A DNA stretch of 64,000 nucleotides from Haloarcula salinisoli. GTDB lineage: Archaea > Halobacteriota > Halobacteria > Halobacteriales > Haloarculaceae. Where the stretch lies: NCBI RefSeq assembly GCF_019599405.1, contig NZ_RKLQ01000001.1, positions 124,001 through 188,000 on the forward strand, written 5' to 3'. Positions 6,950-15,860 of the stretch are shown here, one piece after another. The translations under genes were made by a program, and so were the position numbers. The notes under the pieces are model-generated. The model ran no database searches. It saw only the letters and a program-made list of their open reading frames with translations, and had not been told where the DNA came from. The stretch's first letter is position 1. Every line of letters begins with the position of its first letter.

Positions 6950-8637
6950 TGGTCTACGTCGATAACTACCCCAAGACGTCGAAACTCGTTCGAAGCCAGT
7001 TCATCGTTTCCTTTGTCGCGCTGGGTATCGGCGCGCTCTTTGGCATCGTCCAGGCGCTGCATCGCACCGGTGTCTTCGACGGGCTCATCAGCGACGCGGA
7101 CTACTACACCATCCTGACGGGCCACGGCGTCCTGCTGGCGCTGGTGTTTACGACCTTCTTTATCGCCGGACTGTTCAGCTGGGCGGTGAGCAACACCCTG
7201 GAACGTGAACTCCCACAGCGCATCGCCTGGGGGGCGTTCTGGCTGATGCTCTTCGGGACGGTGCTGGCGACCGTCGCTATCCTCGGCGGAATCATGGGCG
7301 CGCCGTCGATTCTCGGCCAGGAGCTGAGCGCCGACGTGCTCTTTACGTTCTACGCACCGCTGCAGGCCCACCCGCTGTTCTACGTCGGTGCGGCGCTGCT
7401 GATCGTCGGCTCGTGGTTCGCCGGCCTCGCCTACTTCAAATCGCTGTGGGCGTGGCGTTCCGAGAACCCCGACGAGCGCATCCCGCTGCAGACGTTCATG
7501 GTCGTGACGACGATGTTGATGTGGTATATCTCCACTATCGGCGTCGCCGTCGAGGTGGTCGTCTTCCTCATCCCGTGGTCGCTGGGCCTCATCAGCCAGG
7601 TCGACCCACTGCTGACCAGGACGCTGTTCTGGTACTTCGGCCACCCGGTGGTGTACTTCTGGCTGATGCCGGCCTACCTCGTGTGGTACACCATCCTGCC
7701 GAAACTGGCCGGCGGGCGGCTGTTCAGCGACCCGCTCGCTCGCGTCGTCTTCGTCCTCTTCCTGCTGCTGTCGACGCCGGTCGGATTCCACCACCAGTAC
7801 GTCGACCCAGGCATCCCGGAGGGGTTCAAGGCCATCGCGATGACGAACACGATGTTCCTGCTGTTGCCGTCGCTTTTGACCGCGTTCACGGTGGTCGCGA
7901 GCGTCGAACACGGGGCCCGACAGCGCGGTGCGACGGGCTATGTCAGCTGGCTGCGTGAGCTGCCGTGGGACAAGCCGGCCTTTACCGGCTGTATGCTCGC
8001 CGGCCTGATGTTCGCCGCTGGCGGCTTTTCGGGGATGATAAACGCCGGGATGAACATCAACTACCTCATCCACAACACGCTGTGGGTGCCCGGCCACTTC
8101 CACCTGACCGTCGGCACCGCGTTCGCCCTGACGGCGATGGCCATCAGCTACTGGCTGGTGCCCCAGCTCACCGGCAAGCAGCTCCGCCGGCGCAAAGTCG
8201 CGGTCGCCCAGCCCTACGTCTGGTTCATCGGCATGGCGCTGATGTCCAACGCGATGCACCGGGCCGGACTGGCGGGCGTCCCGCGTCGGACCGCCGACCC
8301 GACGTACGACGAGTTCGCTTTCAGCGGCGTCGCCGGGGGCATCGGCGAGATGCGCCTGCAGATTGCCATCGGCGGAACCTTGCTGTTCGTCGGCGCGGCG
8401 ATGTTCCTGTTCGTGATGGCCGAGACCTGGCTGGCCCACCGTGGCGGGACGCTCTCGGTCAACGGCCATATCCCGGAGCCGCTGTCGGGGGCGGACCACA
8501 GCCCGCGTATCCTCGACAACTACAAACTCTGGACCGCCATCGCGCTGGTGCTCATCGTCATCGCCTACGGGCCGCCGCTCTGGAGCATGGTCGCCGACGG
8601 TATCTTCGCCCCGGGCAGCCCGCCCATTCCGGTCTGA
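6949..8637 (+). CDS. cbaA: ba3-type cytochrome oxidase subunit I
   Basis: A 562-aa protein with about thirteen membrane helices that reduces oxygen to water and pumps protons. The first heme-ligand His is in TGHGVLLAL. The CuB centre is in WYFGHPVVYFWLMPAY, with a following pair of His in FHHQYVDPG. The last heme ligands are in VPGHFHLTVG. The CuB motif has Tyr in the spacing expected for the His-Tyr crosslink of B-type oxidases. It sits between subunit II and a small membrane protein with TGATG overlaps on both sides. High oxygen affinity is known of this family and suits the low oxygen of brines. Confidence 0.96.
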   Translation: MVYVDNYPKTSKLVRSQFIVSFVALGIGALFGIVQALHRTGVFDGLISDADYYTILTGHGVLLALVFTTFFIAGLFSWAVSNTLERELPQRIAWGAFWLMLFGTVLATVAILGGIMGAPSILGQELSADVLFTFYAPLQAHPLFYVGAALLIVGSWFAGLAYFKSLWAWRSENPDERIPLQTFMVVTTMLMWYISTIGVAVEVVVFLIPWSLGLISQVDPLLTRTLFWYFGHPVVYFWLMPAYLVWYTILPKLAGGRLFSDPLARVVFVLFLLLSTPVGFHHQYVDPGIPEGFKAIAMTNTMFLLLPSLLTAFTVVASVEHGARQRGATGYVSWLRELPWDKPAFTGCMLAGLMFAAGGFSGMINAGMNINYLIHNTLWVPGHFHLTVGTAFALTAMAISYWLVPQLTGKQLRRRKVAVAQPYVWFIGMALMSNAMHRAGLAGVPRRTADPTYDEFAFSGVAGGIGEMRLQIAIGGTLLFVGAAMFLFVMAETWLAHRGGTLSVNGHIPEPLSGADHSPRILDNYKLWTAIALVLIVIAYGPPLWSMVADGIFAPGSPPIPV

Positions 8638-9173
8638 TGCTCGAAGACGTCGACCCGCCGGAGGTGAGCATGGTCCGGGTGCTCATCGTGCTCGCCATCG
8701 CCATCCCCATCGCTATCGAGGTGGTGACCTTCGGCGGTCTCATCGGTCACTACCTGGGCGGTGGCGGAGCCGGGCCGGCGGCGACGCCGACCGCGACGGC
8801 CGAGACCGGTGGGGCGACCGTCGACGACGAGATACTCACGGCCACCGCGGCCACCGAGCGTGTCGACGCGGCGACGCTCACCGAGGCGGACAACGGGACG
8901 CGGTTCGTCCTCACGGTGACCGTCACCGACCCGGTCGACGGCTACGAACTCCGGCTCGGGGCGGTCACGACGCGGTCGGGCCGGACCATCGAGGGGTCGG
9001 GAGCGACGACCGGCCGGCTCGACGCCGGCGAGGACGGCCTGGTCACCGGCACCTGGCAGCTCCCCGACGGCGACCGGCCGGACACACTCGCGGTCACGGT
9101 CGTCTCGGCGCCGGGCAACGACACGCCGACGCCTCGCGAGTACACCGTCGACTTTGGCGACCTGGACACCTAG
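8637..9173 (+). CDS. Membrane-anchored protein at the end of the ba3 oxidase operon (CbaE-like position)
   Basis: A 178-aa protein with one N-terminal membrane helix (about residues 14-36), a Thr/Ala/Gly-rich linker and an outward beta-rich domain of about 110 residues. I see no metal-binding motif. Position and build resemble the small accessory subunit that ends cba oxidase operons in Natronomonas, but sequence alone does not prove this. Its start overlaps the stop of subunit I, so it should be made with the oxidase. It ends directly against the convergent nuoCD stop with no spacer. Confidence 0.7.
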   Translation: MLEDVDPPEVSMVRVLIVLAIAIPIAIEVVTFGGLIGHYLGGGGAGPAATPTATAETGGATVDDEILTATAATERVDAATLTEADNGTRFVLTVTVTDPVDGYELRLGAVTTRSGRTIEGSGATTGRLDAGEDGLVTGTWQLPDGDRPDTLAVTVVSAPGNDTPTPREYTVDFGDLDT

Positions 9174-10814
9174 TTACCGGTCGACTTCGCCCATGATGGT
9201 GTCTAAGCTGCCAAGGGTCGCCACGAGGTCGGGAATGTATTCGCCTTCGGCCATCTCCGAGAGCGCCTGGACGTGCGAGAACGAGGGGCCACGAATCTTG
9301 AACCGGGCGGGCGTCTCGGTCCCGTCGGAACGGATGTAGATGCCCAGTTCCCCCTTGGCGGCCTCGACCGCTCGATAGATCTCCGTGTCGGGCTCGGGCC
9401 GGAGCGTCCGGGGGACGTTGGCCTGTATCTCCCGGTCGCTTTCTGGCCACTCTCGGAGCAGGTCGACACACTGCTGGATAATCTTCGCTGATTCCTCGAC
9501 CTCGCGCAGGCGGACCTGCAGGCGCGCGAAGTTGTCGCCGCCGTCGTCAGTGACGACCGACCAGTCGAGTTCGTCGTAGTAGCCGTATGGGTCGTCCCGC
9601 CGGAGGTCGTAGTCCACGCCGGCGGCCCGAGCGACGGGGCCGGTACAGCCGTACGCCTTCGCGGTTTCGGGGTCGAGATGGCCGGTGTCGACCGTGCGCA
9701 GCTGGATAATCTCGTTGTTCGTTAGCATATTGTGATACTCCGCGAGCTTGCGCGGGAGTTCGTCCAGAAAGTCCTGAATATTCTCGAAGAAGGTCTCGCG
9801 GGGTTTTGGAAGGTCCCACGCGACCCCACCCAGCCGGAGGTAGTTGAACATCAGCCGCTGGCCGGTGAGGTCTTCGAGGATGTCCTGGACGAGCTCCCGG
9901 TCTCTGAAGCCCCACATGAAGACGGCGGTGAACTCGCCGACCACGTCCAGCGCGTAGGTGGCGACGGCGAGCATATGCGAGAGGATGCGCGCGAGTTCGC
10001 CACACATCGTCCGGATCACTTGGGCGTACTCCGGGACCTCGATGTCGGCCAGGGCCTCTGCGGTCCGCGCGTAGGCCCACTCGTTCAGTAGGCCCGCCCC
10101 ACCCCAGTCCCAGCGGTCGGGATAGGGCATAATCTGGTGGCGATAGGTGCCCTGCTGGCACATCTGCTCCTCACAGCGGTGGATGTAGCCGATATCGGGG
10201 TCGACCGCGGCGACCTGCTCGCCGTCGAGTTCGACGGTCAGGTGGAGCACGCCGTGGGTCGAGGGGTGGTGGGGCCCGACGTTGAGATGCATCGTGTCGG
10301 GGCCGACGTGCTCGTCTTCGAGCAGTTTCTGCTGTTCGCGAAACGTCACTATCTGGGGCTGGGACTGGTCGTACTCCCGGCGCAGCGGGTGGCCCTGCCA
10401 GGTCTCGGGCAACAGAATCCGGCGGAGGTCGGGGTGGTCGTCGTACTCGATACCCAGCAGGTCGTAGGCCTCCCGTTCGTGCCACTCGGCGGTGCGGTAG
10501 ACGGGCGCGGCCGACTCGCTTCGGGGGTCGTCGTGGGCCGTCGGTACCACCACGGATAGCTCCCGGGTCGGGTCGTCGTAGCTCCGGAGGTGATAGATGG
10601 TCTCGAAGCGGTCGGCGTACTCCTGGGCGGTGACACAGGCGCAGTGGTCCAGGCCCACCTCGGTCTTCAGCGTCGAGAGTACCTGCTGGACCTCGTCGGC
10701 GCGTATCACGACCGCCGGCGCGTTCTCGTGGCGCTCCTCGCGGACGACGTGCTCGCGTATCGACTCGATACGGTCGCCGGCCCCAGTGGCCGGCGTGGAG
10801 ACGGACTGGGACAT
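9174..10814 (-). CDS. nuoCD: NADH dehydrogenase-like complex subunit CD (NuoCD fusion)
   Basis: A 546-aa fusion of NuoC (about residues 1-180) and the 49-kDa subunit NuoD (about 190-546). The NuoC part holds WHEREAYDLLGI. The NuoD part holds GPHHPSTHGVLHL, the conserved loop near the quinone pocket, then DPDIGYIHRCEEQ and VGEFTAVFMWGFRDRE. Haloarchaeal complex I lacks the NADH-oxidising module and is thought to take electrons from another donor. The start is the ATG at 10812-10814; the frame extends further but without family sequence. It stands alone here: no other nuo gene lies within the window, although nuoCD is normally inside a nuo operon. Confidence 0.93.
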   Translation of the reverse strand: MSQSVSTPATGAGDRIESIREHVVREERHENAPAVVIRADEVQQVLSTLKTEVGLDHCACVTAQEYADRFETIYHLRSYDDPTRELSVVVPTAHDDPRSESAAPVYRTAEWHEREAYDLLGIEYDDHPDLRRILLPETWQGHPLRREYDQSQPQIVTFREQQKLLEDEHVGPDTMHLNVGPHHPSTHGVLHLTVELDGEQVAAVDPDIGYIHRCEEQMCQQGTYRHQIMPYPDRWDWGGAGLLNEWAYARTAEALADIEVPEYAQVIRTMCGELARILSHMLAVATYALDVVGEFTAVFMWGFRDRELVQDILEDLTGQRLMFNYLRLGGVAWDLPKPRETFFENIQDFLDELPRKLAEYHNMLTNNEIIQLRTVDTGHLDPETAKAYGCTGPVARAAGVDYDLRRDDPYGYYDELDWSVVTDDGGDNFARLQVRLREVEESAKIIQQCVDLLREWPESDREIQANVPRTLRPEPDTEIYRAVEAAKGELGIYIRSDGTETPARFKIRGPSFSHVQALSEMAEGEYIPDLVATLGSLDTIMGEVDR

Positions 10815-10869
10815 ACCTGCAGTGTCGCCCGCAGCCACCCTCGCTGTGGTGCCCCACTGGCGAGGCGTA

Positions 10870-10877
10870 TTTATATC
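10870..10877 (+). promoter_or_regulatory. TATA box of the small Bat-type regulator gene
   Basis: The stretch TTTATATC is centred about 25 nt upstream of the GTG at 10897. This both marks the promoter and supports the GTG start. Confidence 0.65.
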
Positions 10878-10896
10878 CGGGAATCCCACGGCCGGT

Positions 10897-11598
10897 GTGA
10901 AGTACGTCAGGCTCTCGCTGTCGCTCCCGCCCGAGACGCGCAATCCGATGCACCAGTTTGTCGTCGACCACGAGGGGTACGAGGCGAGCTATCTCCTTCG
11001 AGGGAACGACATCGACGAGGAGGTCCGCACTTTGCTCTTCTACGTCGATGGCCACCCGATTGCGCCCTATCGCGAGGCTCTGGAGGCGACCGAGCACATC
11101 CTCGAGTACGCTATCTCGACGTGTCCGGGCGAGTCGTTCTATCTGTACGTTCGGGACCGGCTCTCCGAGACAGGGCGGAGTATCGTCGACGCGGTCACCG
11201 CCGCCGAGCTGGTGGGCGTCTCGCCGGTCGCGTTCCGCGCCGACGGGACGATGGCACTCACGCTCGTCGGTCCCGGCGAGACCGTCCAGCGGTCGGTCGA
11301 GGCCGTCCCGGACGGTATCGCCGTCGACGTCCGCGAGGTCGGAGAGTACGCGAGCCACCGGTTCGAGCCGGCGGCGGCACTGACCGACCGCCAGTTCGAG
11401 GCCGTCGCCGCCGCCGTCGACTGTGGCTACTACGACGAACCGCGCGAGGGGTCGACGGCGGAGGTGGCCGAGGCACTGGACTGTTCACCGGGCACCGCCG
11501 CCGAACACCTCCGCAAGGCCGAGGCGCGGGTGATGGGGCGGCTCGTCGAGGGCGACGGGCCGGCCGACCCCGCTCGCGCCGATAGTCGCAATCCCTAA
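10897..11598 (+). CDS. Bat-type transcription regulator with C-terminal HTH-10 domain
   Basis: A 233-aa regulator. Residues 1-160 form a mixed alpha/beta sensor region of the bacterio-opsin-activator type. The last about 55 residues hold the HTH-10 segment: LTDRQFEAVAAAVDCGYYDEP, then a helix-turn-helix (TAEVAEALDCSPGTAAEHLRKAE). Unlike the long Bat proteins elsewhere in the window it has no PAS or GAF domain. The frame is open far upstream, but the GTG at 10897 is chosen because of the TATA box and because family sequence begins there (KYVRLSLSLP). It is divergent to nuoCD across 82 nt, so it may control that gene or the oxidase, which is inference. Confidence 0.85.
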   Translation: MKYVRLSLSLPPETRNPMHQFVVDHEGYEASYLLRGNDIDEEVRTLLFYVDGHPIAPYREALEATEHILEYAISTCPGESFYLYVRDRLSETGRSIVDAVTAAELVGVSPVAFRADGTMALTLVGPGETVQRSVEAVPDGIAVDVREVGEYASHRFEPAAALTDRQFEAVAAAVDCGYYDEPREGSTAEVAEALDCSPGTAAEHLRKAEARVMGRLVEGDGPADPARADSRNP

Positions 11599-11623
11599 CG
11601 CAGGCGGCGACCTACCACTCGCA

Positions 11624-12418
11624 ATGACACTCGCGGAGCTCGACTGGCGGGTCATCGGTGAAGCCACCGACGACGGGCCGATGACGATGGCGCTCGAGGA
11701 GATAGCCGCCGAGACCGCGGCGGCGGGCGGGCCGGCCACCGTGCGGGTCTACACCTGGCCCGACGTGCTCTCGCTGGGGTACAACCAGGACCCCGACAGT
11801 ATCGACTGGGACTTTTGCGAACGCGAGGGCATCGGCGTCACCCGCCGGCCGACCGGCGGCGGTGCTATCTACCACGACCACTACGCCGACCTCTCCTACA
11901 GCATCGTCGCGCCGGCCGACGCGGTGCCGGGGGACCTCATGGAGTGCTACCGGCTGTTCTGCGAGCCCATCCTCGATACCTTCGAGGGTATCGGCGTCGA
12001 CGCGGACTACGTGGACCGAAAGTACGAGGCGGTCCACCAGCCGGCCTGTTACCTGCGGGCCCTGCATCCCGCCCACGACATCGTCGGTCCGGACGGCCGG
12101 AAGATAGGCGGTAACGCCCAGTATCGCCGGAAGGACGCCGTCGTCCAGCACGGCTCGCTGTCGGTGTCCCTGCGGCCCGAGCGCCACTGTGGCTGTTTCA
12201 CCGGCGAGCCCGACCCCGAGGCGTTCCGCGAGCGAGTGGGCGCTATCGACGAGTACGTCGACGTCGAGCGGGACGACGTGGTCGAGTCGCTCCGGACGAC
12301 GCTCGCCGCGTGGGCCGATGCCGACGAGGGAATCTGGACCGACGACGAGCGGTCCCGCGCCCGCGAGCGCGCGGATTCGAAGTATGTGACCGACGAGTGG
12401 GTTCGGAAGTCGCCCTGA
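11624..12418 (+). CDS. Lipoate-protein ligase / octanoyltransferase family protein
   Basis: A 264-aa protein of the biotin/lipoate ligase fold. The lipoyl-binding signature [12 protein letters not shown] lies at about residues 75-86, and the catalytic lysine motif is [10 protein letters not shown] (about 161-170). A nearby Cys in HQPACYLR is of interest because LipM-type octanoyltransferases use a Cys while LplA ligases do not. The role is attachment of lipoyl or octanoyl groups to 2-oxoacid dehydrogenase or glycine-cleavage proteins. Whether it ligates free lipoate or transfers octanoate cannot be settled here. It lies 25 nt downstream of the Bat-type gene. Confidence 0.87.
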   Translation: MTLAELDWRVIGEATDDGPMTMALEEIAAETAAAGGPATVRVYTWPDVLSLGYNQDPDSIDWDFCEREGIGVTRRPTGGGAIYHDHYADLSYSIVAPADAVPGDLMECYRLFCEPILDTFEGIGVDADYVDRKYEAVHQPACYLRALHPAHDIVGPDGRKIGGNAQYRRKDAVVQHGSLSVSLRPERHCGCFTGEPDPEAFRERVGAIDEYVDVERDDVVESLRTTLAAWADADEGIWTDDERSRARERADSKYVTDEWVRKSP

Positions 12419-12512
12419 CCTGCGGGGGCGGTATCGGTGCGGTGTGACCGACTCGACACCTGCCCCACGAGATGTCGGAACCCATTTTATCCAACGGCAC
12501 ACACCGCTGTTC

Positions 12513-13346
12513 ATGGTACGAGTCGGTGCACACACCTCCATCGCGGGCGGCGCGTTCAACGCCGTCGACGAGCAAGTCGAGTACGGCGGCAACTGCGGCC
12601 AGATATTCTCCCACTCCCCGCAGGTCTGGCAGGACCCCAACATCGAGGACGAGGAAGCCGCGAAGTTCCGCGAGCTGAGCGAGGACAACGGCGTCGGCCC
12701 GTGGGTCATCCACTCCTCCTACCTCGTCAACCTCTGTACGCCCAAGGACGACCTCCGCGAGAAGTCACTAGACTCGATGCAGAAGGAGGTCGACGCCGCA
12801 GACAAGCTCGGTATCGAGTACGTCAACGTCCACCTGGGTGCCCACACGGGCGCGGGCGTCGACGGCGGCCTCGACAACGCCGCGAGCGTGCTGGACGAGC
12901 TGGACGTCCCCGACGGCGTGACGGTGCTCATCGAGTCAGACGCCGGTAGCGGGACGAAGCTGGGCGGGCAGTTCGAACACCTGGCGACGGTCCGTGAACG
13001 GACGAGTCTGGACATCGAGTTCTGTCTCGACACCGCCCATATGTTCGCGGCGGGCTATGACCTCTCGACACCCGAAGGGGTCGCGGAGACGTTCGCCGAG
13101 TTCGACGACGTGGTCGGCTTCGAGGACCTCGCCTGCATCCATCTCAACGACTCGAAACACGCCTGCGGGACCAACAAGGACGAACACGCCCACATCGGCG
13201 AGGGCGAAATCGGCGAAGCCGGAATGCGTGCGTTCGTCAACCACGACGCCGTCGCGGACGTGCCGTTCGTGCTGGAAACGCCAACGGAGGACGGCAAGAG
13301 CTTCGCCTGGAACATCGAGCGGGTGCGCGAACTGCGCGAGGACTAG
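12513..13346 (+). CDS. nfo: Endonuclease IV (AP endonuclease, Nfo family)
   Basis: A 277-aa enzyme that cuts DNA at abasic sites in base-excision repair. The TIM-barrel metal-site motifs are all present in order: VGAHTSI at the start, NVHLGAHTG (His), IESDAG (Glu), [21 protein letters not shown] and GEGEIG near the end, followed by LETPTEDG. These supply the three-zinc site of the family. The start at 12513 is supported by a TATA-like TTTTATCC at 12485-12492, 25 nt upstream, giving a leaderless message. The gene ends head-on with the histidine kinase; the two stop codons overlap by 2 nt. Confidence 0.96.
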   Translation: MVRVGAHTSIAGGAFNAVDEQVEYGGNCGQIFSHSPQVWQDPNIEDEEAAKFRELSEDNGVGPWVIHSSYLVNLCTPKDDLREKSLDSMQKEVDAADKLGIEYVNVHLGAHTGAGVDGGLDNAASVLDELDVPDGVTVLIESDAGSGTKLGGQFEHLATVRERTSLDIEFCLDTAHMFAAGYDLSTPEGVAETFAEFDDVVGFEDLACIHLNDSKHACGTNKDEHAHIGEGEIGEAGMRAFVNHDAVADVPFVLETPTEDGKSFAWNIERVRELRED

Positions 13347-14800
13347 CCCGCAAAGTCGACGCCCGAGAGCTCGAAGCGGGCGCCACCGCGCTCGCTCTCA
13401 CCGGCCGACACCGACCAGCCGTGGGCCTCGGCGATGCTCTCGACGATGGCCAGCCCGAGGCCCGTTCCTGACGCCGACCCCGTCACGCCCAGCTCGAACA
13501 CCGACGCCGGGTCGGACTGCGAGAAGCCGGGGCCGTCGTCGCAGACGGCGAATCCCGTCTCGGTTCGCTCGACGGTGACGCTCACGTCGGGGCCGCCGTG
13601 CTCTATCGAATTACGAAAGAGGTTCTCGAGGAGGCGCTGGAGCTGGCCCACGTCGGCGGTCAGGACGGCCGTCTCGGGCCCGTCGAGTGTCGCGTCGCCG
13701 GTGTCGACCGTGCCCCAGGCCGCTTCGACCGTCGCCGCGAGGTCGACCGGCTCGAGAGTGATGCTCCGCTCGCCGTCCCGGGCTAGCGCGAGCACGTCGT
13801 CTATCATCTCCGACATCCGGGTCAGCGCGGACTCGACGGCGTCGAGCCGTTCGGTCTCGCCCGCCATCGCCAGCTCGAGGTTCCCGCTGGCGACCGACAG
13901 TGGGTTCCGGAGGTCGTGACCGACGACACTCGCGAACGTCGAGAGGCGCTCGGTCTTCTCCGCCAGCGCCGCCTCGCGCCGTTCGAGCGTCTCGGCGTCC
14001 GTGATAGCGTCGAGGCTGTACCGAACCGCGCCACCGAGCTGTGTGAGGACGTCCCGCTCGGTCGCCCCGAACGCCTCCGGGCGGTCGGAGAACAGGACGA
14101 GTACTAGCCCGTCGTCGGTGACGGGGACGGCGACGCTGCGGCGGTCTCCCTGGACAGCGGTCACGCCCTCGCCGTCCTCGAGGCTCCGCTCGACTGCCGA
14201 TGCCGTGACCGTCCCTGCGGTCGCCAGTCGCTCGACGCCCGTCTCGGTCCGCCGCCCGAACAGCGCGCCGTCGTACGCCTCGGTCGCGACGAGCGTGGTC
14301 GTGACCTCCTCGTACACCCGCTCGTGGCTCTCGGCCCGGACGAGCACGGTCAGCACCTCGCGGATGACCTCGTTGACCCGCGAGAGCTCGGCCACGCGGC
14401 GCTGGGCGCGGCGCTTCTCCGTGGCGTCGACGATCCGCGTCACCAGTCGGTCGAGGCTCTCGTCCGTGTTCGTCGGAATGTAGTCGAACAGCCCCAGTGC
14501 CACCGCTTCGCGGGCGATATCCTGGTTGACGATGTCCGTGTACAGTATCCGTGGGGCGTCGGGCTGGAGCGTCGCGACCGTCTCTAAGGCGTGCAGTCCG
14601 CCGAGATACTCCAGCCCGTCCCGGCGCGGGACCTGGTAGGTGCTGACGACGCAGTCGACGGTCCTCGCCTCCAGCAGCGCCTCCAGTGATTCGATGTCCG
14701 GGACCGTGTGGACCTCGAACGCCTCGCTGGAAAGCGCCGACTCGATGCCAGGCTCACCGGCCCCGTTGTCCACAAGTGCGACCTGGTCCGCCCGCTCCAT
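13343..14800 (-). CDS. Cytoplasmic sensor histidine kinase (receiver-like, GAF, HisKA, HATPase)
   Basis: A 485-aa soluble kinase. Residues 1-130 resemble a response-regulator receiver, with a possible degenerate phosphorylation region ([12 protein letters not shown]). Residues 160-280 are GAF-like. The HisKA box is [14 protein letters not shown] with the phospho-acceptor His, and the ATPase domain has the N box [10 protein letters not shown] and G boxes DDGPGF and GTGLGLAI. No membrane helix is visible, so it senses an internal signal. No dedicated response regulator is adjacent. I take the ATG at 14798-14800; a GTG two codons earlier is also possible. Confidence 0.9.
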   Translation of the reverse strand: MERADQVALVDNGAGEPGIESALSSEAFEVHTVPDIESLEALLEARTVDCVVSTYQVPRRDGLEYLGGLHALETVATLQPDAPRILYTDIVNQDIAREAVALGLFDYIPTNTDESLDRLVTRIVDATEKRRAQRRVAELSRVNEVIREVLTVLVRAESHERVYEEVTTTLVATEAYDGALFGRRTETGVERLATAGTVTASAVERSLEDGEGVTAVQGDRRSVAVPVTDDGLVLVLFSDRPEAFGATERDVLTQLGGAVRYSLDAITDAETLERREAALAEKTERLSTFASVVGHDLRNPLSVASGNLELAMAGETERLDAVESALTRMSEMIDDVLALARDGERSITLEPVDLAATVEAAWGTVDTGDATLDGPETAVLTADVGQLQRLLENLFRNSIEHGGPDVSVTVERTETGFAVCDDGPGFSQSDPASVFELGVTGSASGTGLGLAIVESIAEAHGWSVSAGESERGGARFELSGVDFAG

Positions 14801-14871
14801 AGTCACAGTCTGTCACGGAGTGGTTTGTAGCTGTCCCTACTTAGCATGAGAATTAATACCGTCCGTGATAA

Positions 14872-15627
14872 ACGAGCGGCATCGAGTTTCACGACCCCTG
14901 CATCGAGGCTATCGACGGCTCGGCCAGTATCCGAACGCGGCTCCGGGCGCTGCTGGCCGAGGCTCGCCGCGAGGTGTTGCTGTCGATACCGGTCGAGGCG
15001 GTCCCGGTCGTTCGCGACCGCCTGGGGACGGCCATCGAGAACGACGTGGCGGTGTTGCTGTTGCTGTACGGCGACGGCGAGGTCCCAGACGATCTCGACG
15101 AACTGGCGACAGTCGTCAGGCGCCTGCCCGGCCAGGTTCCCCTGACCTGCCTGGTCGACCAGTGGCTGACGCTGCTGGGCTGGCCGTGGGTGCTTTCGGA
15201 CTCCTCGGACGACACGCTCGCGACGTTCGTCGACAGCAGCCACATCACGCTCGGCCTCTTCGGGGAGTTCGTGGGAAACTACTGGTCGATGGGCCGGGAG
15301 ATACACGTCGCCGACCCGCCCACGCTCCCCCGGCACTACCCGACGTTCCGCGGCGGCGTCCTCGGCGCGACGCTACATCTCAGGCAGGGGTCGAAGATAC
15401 AGACCACCTGTAAAATCGCTGCGAGCGGCGAGACGGCGCTGCCGGAAACGGAGATAACCGGGCTCGCACTCGACGTGCGCCAGGGGCTGGTCTACCCCAT
15501 GACCAATCGCTTCCCCTCGGAGAACGGGATGGTGCTTCGCGTCGACGGCGAGCGGGTCACCGTCGGCGGTGTCGGCGCCTACGTCGAGGACTACGCCGCC
15601 GAGTCGGTGACGCTGGAACATGCCTGA
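14872..15627 (+). pseudogene. TrmB-family regulator remnant lacking the DNA-binding domain
   Basis: The frame encodes a TrmB-type effector domain (sugar-binding in known members) ending in VGGVGAYVEDYAAESVTLE, a recognisable C-terminal signature. Family-like sequence (DPCIEAIDGSASIRTRLRALL) already begins just after a stop codon at 14869-14871, but no ATG or GTG precedes it. The first usual start is a GTG at 14974, which would cut into the domain. The N-terminal winged-helix domain is missing altogether. I read it as a 5'-truncated, probably non-functional gene. A short effector-only protein from a rare start codon is the alternative. An AT-rich stretch near 14846-14860 could still act as a promoter. 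Confidence 0.6.
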
Positions 15628-15797
15628 GGCCGTGCACTCCTGCTCCGGTCGTAGTGTCTGACGCTGTACTGTTCGGGTCGGTCGCTTCTCGCGGCCCCCT
15701 CCTTCCTGCCGCTCGAACCTGTTCCCTGAAGTTAATTTTACGAATATTCACCGGCAATTATTAATATTGTAGCTAATATCTGTAGTTATATCCACGA

Positions 15798-15860
15798 ATG
15801 AAACGCTGCGCTTGGGGTCGGTACAGACCGACACGGCAGGGGGAAACCGATGGCTACTGA
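15798..15860 (+). other. Possible 20-residue upstream ORF overlapping the M6 peptidase start
   Basis: An ATG at 15798 opens a 20-codon frame (beginning MKRCAWGRYR) that ends at 15860, 11 nt inside the peptidase gene in another frame. The AT-rich stretch around 15755-15790 is the only promoter candidate and would place the transcript start close to this ATG. It may be chance; coding character cannot be judged at this length. Confidence 0.25.

Noticed and set aside
6916..8499. Open frame of 527 codons on the minus strand
   Set aside because: It is the antisense shadow of oxidase subunit I, rich in Arg/Gly/Asp/Gln as expected of GC-rich complement frames, with no recognisable domain.
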